64,000 nucleotides of DNA from Heterodera schachtii (taxonomy: Eukaryota > Nematoda > Chromadorea > Rhabditida > Heteroderidae). The stretch is from the NCBI GenBank assembly GCA_023374025.1, contig SIJG01000029.1, positions 662,342 to 726,341 of the forward strand, written 5' to 3'. The position numbers and the translations under genes were made by a program. Below the pieces are notes generated by a model. That model had not been told where the DNA came from. It worked only from the letters and a program-made list of their open reading frames with translations, and did no database searches. How positions within the stretch are numbered: position 1 is the stretch's first letter; every line of letters begins with the position of its first letter. This document shows positions 1 through 10,100 of this stretch, one piece after another.

Positions 1-529
1 GCCCTTAAGGGACAGATAATTAATTTCAAAAATCATTAAAAACATTTTTATTTTCTCCGTATATTTAATATTGTAGGTCATTCGAAAACTATTAAGAGTT
101 GGTAGTGATTTAGAATTTGGATTTTACTGCCAAGTAATTTCTACAAAAATTAGGAATTTTTCTTTTTTTTTCCCCGTCGGGACACTAATTCCGGAGGATT
201 ACCTTTTAAATGTTAAGTAACGGTCATTCCACCTGAAGACTGCCTTTGGTGGAGTTTCGTTGGTCGGGAAAAGCGAAGAAAAACATTTCTTGGAGAGTGT
301 CCATGGTGAATTCGCTGACCAATTCTGTGACGGTGAGTAATTCATCAGTTAACTTTCAGTTTCCAGCAGCAATTAAAACCCAAAAACCTTTTACAAATTT
401 TTTGTCGGAGCATTCGAATAAAATTGAAAAAAGTCGGACAATTCGTTGCCGCACTTTCTCATTTGATTTGTCCGTTTGAAAACTAAAAATAATATTAGAA
501 AAAAACAATGAAAAACGGTATAATTTAAG

Positions 530-925
530 ACATTTTCTGCGCAATGTTCGCCAAAGACTTCGCCTCATTGAATTTCAGTGCCACATCGAATTCGACCAAT
601 TGCAATTCCAACCCGTTGCTAAGTTCACCCTCCAAAACCAAAAGTTGGCATTTGCGAGCCCATGCCGAACGAGCGCATGGGCCAGAGGAAAGAAGTTCAG
701 TCAATGGGACAGCACTTTTCTGCTGCTCAGTAGTCATTCAAATGGAATATTATTGGCAATTTGGGAGGAATGGCATTTTATAGAAATAAAAGAAAAGGTG
801 AATAAAAATGCTGCCAGGGTGGTGAGAGAGTTCGGTGGCACAATGGATCAAACCCAAACCAAATGTCAGAGAAAATGTTCAAAACGCCAAAAAAGATATT
901 TTACGCTAATTCAAAAATTCTGATC
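530..925 (+). other. possible unrecognised exon, hypothetical
   Basis: An open stretch of roughly 130 codons ends at the TGA at 921-923. Its composition (many Trp, Phe and Gln, e.g. QFQPVAKFTLQNQK and GILLAIWEEWHF) looks more protein-like than the surrounding AT-rich DNA. I recognise no domain. No convincing start or flanking splice sites were found, and a second frame over the same DNA is also open. It could be an exon of a decayed or lineage-specific gene, or chance. Confidence 0.2.
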
Positions 926-1249
926 ATTGACTTTTCTACGTTCTATTTTGATCAGTCATAACTCACTTCAACTCCAACTAAATTAAATAATTTGGAAATC
1001 ATTTGAATGATTATGAATGAATAAATATTTTTCTAAGCAAATGCTAGGCAATTCAACCTTTCAGAAAAAAGCAGCATCGGCGGGTGGCAGCAAAAGGTCG
1101 GCATCTGTGCCGTTATAGCCACCATTTGCACTCTTTGACAGTTTGCCAATTCCCCCCCCCCCCAATCAATGTCCATGGATTAATTTTGTCAGTTTTTAGT
1201 CACATATTTTGTTTCAATTTCACGCCGGCCAAGAATGTGGACCGAAAAT

Positions 1250-1856
1250 GGTACTTTTCTGTTTTGAGACCCCTCCTGAAATTTTGAAATAAAAAGTCAT
1301 TTCTAGGGTAATTTGTGATGCTGATCACGAATATGATCTTTATTTTGCAAAATTCCGAAATCCGCACGCGAAATCGAACAAAAGTCGAAAGTTTAAACTT
1401 TCGAATTTCGCATTTTCGTCTAAACGGCTAAAACACAAGGAAATAAACTGAAATCTATCACTCATGCAATAAAAGACCCTTTAAAGCATTTTTAGACCAA
1501 AAAATACAAAACTCAAAAATTTGTACTTTCGACTTTTTGTTCGAGTTCATATTCGGGGTTCGAAATTGATCAAAATGATTGCTATATTCGTGATCAGCTA
1601 TTCCCGAAAAACCCTTAAAACATGTTTTTATGACTAAAATTTAAAAAAAATAATTCAATAATGGGGGACACACTGAATTATTATACCAAAGTACGTTTTC
1701 TTTGTAATTTATGAATTCGATTTTTCGTTCGAATTCGTGTCCGGGTTTCGGAATTTTGCAAAATAAAGATCATATTCGTGATCAGCGTCAAAAATTACCC
1801 TAGAAATGAGTTTTTATTTCAAAATTTCAGGAGGGGTCTCAAAACAGAAAAGTACC
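1250..1856. mobile_element. MITE with ~130-bp terminal inverted repeats
   Basis: The left arm (1250-1382) begins GGTACTTTTCTGTTTTGAGA. The right arm (1730-1856) is nearly its exact reverse complement and ends TCTCAAAACAGAAAAGTACC. The arms match over about 130 bp with few differences and enclose about 345 bp without a coding sequence. This is the layout of a non-autonomous DNA transposon. GAAAAT stands immediately left of the element and two bases beyond its right end, so the target duplication is not clean. Degraded relatives appear near 5640-5780 and in an intron of the RCL1-like gene near 28100-28230. Confidence 0.75.
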
Positions 1857-2432
1857 CAGAAAATAACTCCGCGGTTGCAAATCGCGCATTGAAATTGCTG
1901 CGTTTGCACAACATGGACAAATTGCAACATGATGGTTGCGCAAAACAATCGCCGCGAATTACGGATTGGTTGAAAAAATTTGTTTCTTAAAAACGCGGCG
2001 AAAATAAAATTTTTATGAAAAGTTAATTTTTGAGTTCCAGGTTTTGTTAAAATTGAAAACCAATTGCAATTTTTCAAGGTAGGCCTATTTGCACCTCCGC
2101 CGGTTCCAATTTTGATTTGTAATTAACCAAATTGCCAAGCAGTAAGAATTTTTTTTTGGACAATATTATTTTGCAAATTGATTTATTTTAAAAACCTTCA
2201 AATATGTAGCGATTTTCATTTTTTGTGCCCTTTTCAGTCCATCCGGGCTTTATTGCAAAATAAATAAAATATTTACATTAATAAATGATTATGAATCCAA
2301 ATTGATCATTCGACTGTGTCAAATTAGAACGGATCATCGGATATAAACGGGCGGAAATTGCCGCTGGCATCTTTTTCATTCCATCTTCGCATTATCTTTG
2401 GGTAACTTCATCAGTTTCATAAAATTAAGCAC

Positions 2433-2687
2433 ATGCCAGTTGAACAATGTGCCGTATTTCAGCACGGGTCGTACGGTGCGATGCGTCCACCATTTCCAAA
2501 TTGTGCCGTCCCCATTGTTAAAAGGATTTCATTTTCAAAAAAGAATGAATGGGTCAAAATTGACCCGAAAAGTTTTTTTTTGGGTTCAACTGACGAGGCC
2601 AACCGACCCATTGGCACTTTGTGCCATAAAAAGCACATAAGTGAAAGGGCACCGAAAGTGCCGACGATTACTTCGTCCTCTGATTAA
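2433..2687 (+). CDS. hypothetical short ORF
   Basis: An 84-codon ATG-to-stop frame starts with MPVEQCAVFQHGSYG and is rich in Pro, Cys and Lys. The codon choice (GCC, CCG, TTG) is closer to that of the real genes here than to intergenic DNA, and the frame stays open about 25 codons upstream of the ATG. No domain is recognised and no conserved splice context was found. It could be a small gene, the last exon of one, or chance. Confidence 0.22.
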   Translation: MPVEQCAVFQHGSYGAMRPPFPNCAVPIVKRISFSKKNEWVKIDPKSFFLGSTDEANRPIGTLCHKKHISERAPKVPTITSSSD

Positions 2688-3224
2688 ATAATTGCCGAAG
2701 GCGGTGGACGGAGAAGCGAATGGAGCAAATGGAGAAAAAGAATCTCACTGACCCTTTTACTAAGTGATATTCCATTCTCCACTTGAGCCATGCTCCTTCT
2801 TCTAGGAATTTTTTGCTGCTTTACGCAATTTAAAAATTTGGTAAAATTGGCGAAGAAAAAGCCGTAAAAATACTGAGAGGGGAGGGGCGAAGCAATTGGA
2901 CGAGGGGAATATTTAAGAGGGGGGCGGTGAGCAATCAAAATTCGATAGGACGGAAAGCTTTTTGCCAATTTGGGAAGGACGGACACTCCCGACACAGCCT
3001 TATCGTCCCCCCCCCCCTTTTTGTGCTGTCGACGGTGTTTAGATTCTGTCAATCCGAGAGAATGACGAATCAAATGACATTTGCTGGACCAGCAGCAGAA
3101 GGGTTTACTAATTGTGCTAAATGTTTAATCACAAAAAAGCATGGAAATGTGGAGAAGTGAGCGAGAAACAAACGGTGATTAGTGAAACGGAGGGATGGAA
3201 ATGGCGAGGAAAGAAAGAAAATGA

Positions 3225-3385
3225 ATGAGTCAGAGAGAGAGAGATGGGGAGAGAGAGAGAGGGGGGGGGGGGAGAGATAGAGAGAGAAAGGGGGAGAGAG
3301 AGAGAAAGGGAGAGAGAGAGAGGGGGAGAAAAAGGGAGAGAGAGAGGGAGAAAAAGGGGGAGAGAGAGAGAGAGCAGCTGCAAAG
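3225..3385. repeat. GA-rich microsatellite
   Basis: About 160 bp of almost pure purine on the + strand, mainly (GA)n interrupted by GGGG runs and a 12-base G run. Frames through it encode only Arg/Glu or Ser/Leu repeats. Confidence 0.9.
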
Positions 3386-4004
3386 TGAGGAGGGAACAGA
3401 CGAAAGGAGGAGAATGCGTGAGAGAAAAACAAAGGAAACAAAATGGGAGAGGAGATAAGGATCTTTTTGGTGCATTCATCTCGAGATGGAAAATCAGGCG
3501 AAAAAGGGCCGGCGGATTGTGATTTGGGAGAGATGGAAGCAAAAGGAATTATTATACAAATGAAAACAATGGCCAAAAGTGCAAAGGGACCCCCGGGGGA
3601 TGAGAAATTGGCCACAGCGGAAGAATGATGAGTGAATATGCAATGTGTTGAATAGGAAGGGATTGATGAGATTTAAGTCCGGCTACCAGCTTTGCAAATA
3701 TTTATTCGTCCAATCCGTTTGATGTTGGAATGTCGGAGGGGGGGGGGGGGGTACTAATCTGATGATTTTGGCCACATAAAAATATCATTGAAACGAATGA
3801 ATGGGTGGATGCATTCAGAGGAAGGGGGGGGGGGGGGGGGAGGAAACGTGTCAGGGAAGGCAAGTCCAATGGGAATGGACAAATGAAAGAATTGCTTGGC
3901 TGTAAGCACCGATGGGAAGAAAGATGGATCTCCTGCCCACTCCCTCTCGTCTCTTCCTCAATACTTTTTTCTTTTCAATTCTTTCATATCCCTCTCGTCT
4001 CTTG

Positions 4005-4007
4005 CCC

Positions 4008-4038
<31 letters not shown>

Positions 4039-4115
4039 CCTCTCTCTTCTCTCTCTCTCCCTCTCTCTCTCTCTCTCCTCTCTCTCCCTCCTCTTCTCTT
4101 CCCTCTCATCCCTTT
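4005..4115. repeat. CT-rich microsatellite
   Basis: About 110 bp of almost pure pyrimidine on the + strand, with (CT)n interrupted by CCC and TT. Purine-rich sequence follows on the same strand at about 4255-4385. Confidence 0.85.
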
Positions 4116-4569
4116 TTCACGCTTTTCCTTTCCCATAACCATTTTTGTTGTGTTTGTGCTCCTCAAGCAAAAAGGTGTGCTTTCTTTCATTCATTCAAAA
4201 TCGGAGATGGGAGCAATCGTCAAGAGTTTGTGGAATGTGTGAAGCAAAGAAGGAAAATGGAAAGAATGGAGATCAGAGATAAGAAAAACGGAGGAGAGAA
4301 AAAAGGGGAGGGAGAAGGAAGATTAGCGAAGGAAGAGATAGAAGAGATGGAAGAGACGGAAGAGACAGAAAGGGAAAGAGAGTCCATCCGGACGGATGGG
4401 AATCAAAAATGGCCGGAAGTTTATGATTCAATCTACAATAATAATGATAATAATACAACAATATTACGAACTGATGCAATAACATTAGGAATAAAAGAAT
4501 CCAAATGCACTCACTAATTGTACAAAAGTTAAAATACAAAAGGAGAGAGAGACAAAGGAAAGGCGCAGA

Positions 4570-4690
4570 GAGACAGAGACAAAGAAAGAGAGACAGTGAT
4601 AGAGAGGGAGTGCAGAGACAAAGAAAGAGAGACAGTGATAGAGAGGGAGTGCAGAGACAAAGAAAGAGAGACAGTGATAGAGAGGGAGGG
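4570..4690. repeat. 39-bp tandem repeat, about 3 copies
   Basis: The unit contains AGAGACAAAGAAAGAGAGAC followed by AGTGATAGAGAGGGAGTG. It recurs at about 4573, 4612 and 4651 with essentially no divergence, so it expanded recently within a purine-rich tract. Confidence 0.85.
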
Positions 4691-5137
4691 TTTAATTGCC
4701 CTGAAAAAGAGGAGTAATTTTGCACTTTTTTCCCATTACAATTCAGAGGACACAAATCGGAAGAAAGGCGAAAGAAACGCCTTTCATTGACACAATCATT
4801 TCCCAGCACATTTTCTTAATTACGGAGCGGATGAAAGTCCAATTTGTTTTTTCCTTTCATTCATTAACACTAATAATGAACGAGAAAAGGGGAGAAAGTC
4901 AAACGGAGCAGCGGAACGGAGGGGAGGGAAAGGGAGGGGAGGAAAGGGGTGGAAATAGTGATTGAGGGAGGGGACAAAATGGGGGTGAAAGTGGGGGGGG
5001 GGGAAAGGGAGTGATTAGGGAGGAAATGATTGAGGGGAGGGGAAGGGACGACAAATATGGGCAGCCAGAAACAGCAGCCACAGGTTCCCGAGAAAAGAAC
5101 TGGCCAATTAATGCAGTAACAAATTGTCGGGAGACGG

Positions 5138-5510
5138 ACAGAAAGAGAGAGAGAGAGAGAGAGAGACCAAGAGAGAGAGAGAGAGAGAGAGCGGAAGAGA
5201 GAGAGAGAGAGAGAGCGAAAGAGAGAGAAAGAGAGAGAGAGAGAAAGACCGAAAGAGAGAGAGCGAGAGAGAAAGACCGAAAGAGAGAGAGAGAGCGAGA
5301 GAGCGAGAGAGAGGGAAAGAGAGAAAGACCGAAAGAGAGAGAGAGAGAGGGAGAGAGAGACCAAGAGAGAGAGAGAGAGAGCGGAAGAGAGACAGAGAGA
5401 GAGCGAAAGAGAGAGGGAGAGAGGAGAGAGAGAGAGAGATCGAAAGAGAGAGAGAGAAAGAGAGATAGAGAGTAAGAAACAGAGAAAGAGAAAGGGAGGA
5501 GAGAGATAAC
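5138..5510. repeat. ~370-bp polypurine GA tract
   Basis: The + strand is nearly all A and G over about 370 bp. (GA)n is broken by AAAG, CCAA, ACCG and GCG islands that recur in a loosely ordered way. It is the longest such tract in the window and could form triplex (H-DNA). Confidence 0.9.
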
Positions 5511-7118
5511 GGAAATAAAGGCTTATTGTCAGGAGGGAAGCTGAGCAAGCAAAACACGATGAGACGGAGAGAGATGAAATGATTGGATGACGAAAGGAAC
5601 GATCCATAAAAAAGATCAAAAAAATTTTCACAACCCCCTAGGAATTTTTTTTTAAAATTTCCCCGATTTTCACTGTAATTTGTGGTGTGCCGATCACTAT
5701 GAAGGAGTGATCTGATCAAGTTACTGTAAAAGACTTTTTTGATCAGCATCAAAAGTTAGCTTAGCAGAAATTTTTTCAGAATTTTTAGCCCACAAAATAT
5801 TGAAAAATGTTGAAGACAAAAGTTACTGCATAAACATATGACCACCCAAAAATTGAGGAGAATTGACAAATAAAAAAATATTTTGAAAAGTTCAATTAAT
5901 TTTTTCTAGTGAATGATATCATTAGAAAGAGGAGAAAAAATGCTACAAAAATTGGTAAAGAAACTTAATTTTTGTTTGGTTTTAAAAAAGTTATCGATAT
6001 TTTTCTTTGAAAATTATTTTACTGCATAAACATATGACCATGACTGTATTATAAAGAAATAATTAAAATCCCGGAACAAAAATTTGCGACGGGACTGATT
6101 AGTGAAGGGGGGGGGGGGGGGTGGGTCATTGTCCAAATTTGCAAAGGGTTCCTTCCAGTCATACAAACCCTTTGATTTTTTTTGCGGCATGTTTTTTTCT
6201 AAAAAAGATCAGATTTTTTAAAGAAATTTAAAATTTTGTCAGCGTCAACGGGGAAAAATTGTTTCAGAGGAATTTTTGAAAAAATAAAGCCAAGTTTCCG
6301 GAGAATTTTTTTGTTTTACAATTATGAATATTCAACAACTCACTAAAAACAACTCACTCATTTTGCGTTAAATGAAAAAAAATCAGCATCTGATAGAGCA
6401 TGAAACGAGCTATAGAAAAAAAGTAAATATTAAAGAGAATTTGTTTTATCCTTCAGATTGAAAATTGAATATTCCCAATTTTTGTATCTTTGAGACAATG
6501 TTTTTTTGGGCACTGTAAGACACATACTGGCACATAAGAAACTTTGATTTACCATTTATTTGATTGTAATTAAAATTTTGTTTACAAAATTATAAAAAAA
6601 TAATATGATGGAATTAGCAAGGATGAGCTTTTTATTTTCCTACAAAATTTAATTGTTTTTAAAAAATTGCCAAAAGATATAAAAATGCATCCTTTATGGT
6701 TTTCTTCCATACCTTAAAAGCTGCCCATTCCTGGTAATTAAAACAAATTTCAGAAATACATTCATGAAAAGGACAGGCGATTAAGGAACCAAAAATTAGA
6801 ATGAAAGAATTATTTGTGAAAAAGAGAGTGGAAAATCACAAGTCACGATAATGCTCGGTTGGTGGGGGAGGGCGGAGAGATTCTGAAAGAATTGGGAGAA
6901 GGAAAAGAGAAAAAGGAAATTGGGGGGGGGGGGGGGGGCTGCTGGTGATTAGGTAATTAAGCTCATGGTACAATAGCGTCTTCTTAAGAGGTGTTTTTGG
7001 TTGGCTTTTAAAAGCGAGGCACATTCCCCCGGGGCATCTCTCATCGTTTGTCCGTCCGCCTTTCCTTTTCGTCCGTTCGGTCTGTGTTCACTTTGTCTGT
7101 CAGCTGTCCCGACTCTCG

Positions 7119-10100
7119 TCACTGCTGCAACTGATCGCCTCGTCTTCGTCGTCCTCCTCCTCCGTGTATGCCACTCTGTTGTGTGCCGGGGGTTGTCGCC
7201 TCCGGGGAATCGGCCGTTTCGACTGCGACCCGTCGTCCGATGACTTTTGGACTGAAATGTGCCGAAATCACAGAATGATTTCCATAGTGGCAATAGGCAA
7301 TATAGTCTTTATACCAACCGATCGGAGTGCTGTGCACTATTGAGGCGCCTCCGTTGCTCAGCAGTGCCAATTTGGCCATTTGTGCCGTCTTTCCCCCGCT
7401 GCCAGCCAAAATCGTTGAGCATCCGTTCGGCGCCGGCGAAGGGACGGAGGTCCCCTGGACATGCGTTTGGCGCAGCATTCGCCCGTTCTGTCCGTTCATC
7501 AGATGGCCATTTACTGCACTGCTCGAACCGCCGGAATGAACCGAACTCGCGCGATGCTGCTGCATTTGAAGGGCAGAAGGCTGTCCGGAAGCGAGCCATT
7601 TCTAAAGGAAGAAACTCCATGGTAAAAAAAGGGGGGGGGGAAGAATGGCGGCCTGGAATTTGGAGTACAGCTCGGAAAAGGTGGGCCGCCGCTGCGGGTT
7701 GGCGTTGAAACACTCGACCATTTGCGCGTACACTGCCGGCGGACAATACTCCGGCATTTCCAGCAGAGTTTCCTCTCGGATCAGTCCGATCACTTCCTCG
7801 TCCGTGTAACATTCGTACGGTTGTCCTTCAACAAAATTGAGGAGTGATCTGTCTCAATTTTGGTCTACTCACTCGCATAAGTGTAAATCTCCCAAAGGCA
7901 CACGCCAAAGGCGTACACATCGGACGCTTCGCTGTATTTGCCCTCGTTGAGCACTTCCCGGGAAAGCCATCGCAACGGAACGCCGCGGGCATTGGCATTT
8001 AACTGAGTGTCGAATTGCAATTAAAAGAGGTGAGCCAACGGCAATTTTGTTGCTAAGAATTGTTAATTGATTATGGGATCACTCTGTAATAGTCTCTCGC
8101 ATATTTCGGTTTCATCCGCGCGAAGTCGGACACTTTGATCACTTGCTGATCGGCAACCAAGCAATTCCGTGCCGCCAAATCGCGGTGGACGAAACATTTG
8201 TTGGCCAAATATTGCATTCCCGCGGTGATTTGAGTGGCTATTCTCAGAAAGTCCTCCGCGTTTCGCGCCCTTTCCTGCTCGTCATTGCTGAAATGAAGCT
8301 TTTCCTCTGAAGTGCCATTGCAGTGACTCACTCTGTGCCCCCTCGGGGCTCCCGCACTTTCAAAAATTCCACCAAATCCCCGTGGATCATGTGATCGAAC
8401 ACGGCACACATTTCCCGGGCCTGCAAAAAGCTAACGCCTAACAGGCGGACAACGTTGTGATGCTCGAACATGCCGACGGCTTTGATCTCTTCTTGAAACT
8501 GCTCAACGGCGATATGTGGAACGTTCGGTTTCAACGATTTGATGGCAACCCGAAATTGGAGGAAAAAACGGTTAATAATTAGGTAAATATTGATTGGATT
8601 AATTGATAGGTTTTATTTATTTGATCGATTGATTTATCGATTGATGCCTTGAGAGTGGCGCCGCTGATCATTGCCCCTTCCCATTCTCCCAGTGTCAAAA
8701 AAGTGGTGCTGTCCTCGCCGATCATCTGATCCGAGAAACGCAACTAAATGCAAGAAAAAAAAACGAAATGACTCGAGAGTTAATCGCCCAATTATGTAAA
8801 ATTTCTGCCCTCCAACTCGTCGTCGCCGACCTGTTCTTGTTGGATGCTCGCGATTTGGTACGGCTCCGCTTGGGTTGGTTCGGTGTTGGCACTCGCACTG
8901 CCGTAGGATTGCTTTTGGGGTTGTTGTTGGACGTAATACGGCGGATGCCATCCCACGCCAGCCGAATGCATTGTGTCGGCAGAGGTCGCGCCACTCTCCC
9001 AGAATCGGTACGGCTGCTGCTGCGCATGGTGCAGCTGCTGCTGGGAGTGCTTCAACTCGAACATCGTCTGCGGTGGGCCAAAGGGCGCCGTCGGAATGTG
9101 ACGGTCCAAAGTGTCGCCGCCACCGCCCCCGTAGGGCAACAACGGATTCAGCAGCTCATCATTTGGCATGACACCCGCGGCACGCATCCGTTCGTCCTGC
9201 ACTTTGCGGTAGAAAGCGCTGTTCAAATCGCTGAAATGAAGTTGATTGGGTTTTCACAGTGGATTAATCTTCCGATTGGTTAGCGCTAAAGAGAAAGCCT
9301 TAAGCAATAAAAAATGATCGGCTTTACTCATTGGCATAGTGCCACAATGCCAAATGCAAACTTTGCCTGTTTGTGATGGTGGACCCGCCGTTGCAACTCT
9401 GTACCAACATGTGGTGATGGTGCTGTGGTATTTGCGGCAAGTGCCCATTTTGCATGGAGCCAGCAGCACCCACGGGCACTTTGTGCTGCGAAGCTGCAAC
9501 ACTGCCCGAAAGCATGGACGACGCGCTTTCCTGCTGCTGCTGTGCCGTCATCCCCCGGGCGTCGCTTTTCCGCCTTCGCCCCGACCGATGGCCTTTTTCC
9601 CTCCGGCAGCAGAACAAACAAAGGATCAAAAGCACCACAAAAACAACGGCACCGAGCCCAGTGGAGAGAATGAGCAGCTGAGACTGGGAGGACAGCGAGT
9701 CCCAAAAGGCGGCGAATGAGGCGAGCGCATTGGCCGAGTCGAAGGCCGGCGGGGGCGAGTCGTCCAAATGGGGAAAAGCATTTGGGGGGCATCGGAGGAC
9801 CTGCAGAAGAAATGTAAGCCATATCAGCTATATTTAGGGGAATGGCATCACATTGCAAGGCTCGGCAACCAACGAATTGCCAGGCGAAACGGTGTAGCAC
9901 CACGGTTCTTGGAATTGGGAACGGCGAGAGGGGTTTCGGCAGTGGTTTTTGGCATTCCGCAACTGCGGATGACTGTCCGTGTTAAACTCGCTGAATTGCC
10001 AAGTCATAAATATTATTGAAACCGGTAAATGCCACCTGTTCGGCGTGCTGGGCCAATAAATGCATGGCCTTTTGCTGCGCGTGGTCGAAGCGGTGCCTTG

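Larger units (their letters stand above)
2690..7118. other. gene-poor stretch dominated by microsatellites
   Basis: I see no credible gene here. The stretch contains several purine/pyrimidine-strand tracts (listed separately), poly-G runs near 3733, 3826, 6109 and 6925, and AT-rich DNA. A 21-bp direct repeat (TACTGCATAAACATATGACC plus A) lies at 5824 and 6020. The long Ser/Leu/Phe or Arg/Glu open frames in this stretch are by-products of CT/GA repeats. Confidence 0.6.

Noticed and set aside
3070..3615. Long Ser/Leu/Phe-rich open frames on the minus strand
   Set aside because: They run straight through a CT/GA microsatellite; all frames of such repeats stay open and no domain is present.
4870..5752. 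250-codon Ser/Leu frame resembling a membrane protein
   Set aside because: It is a translation of the polypurine tract; hydrophobicity comes from CTCTCT repeats.
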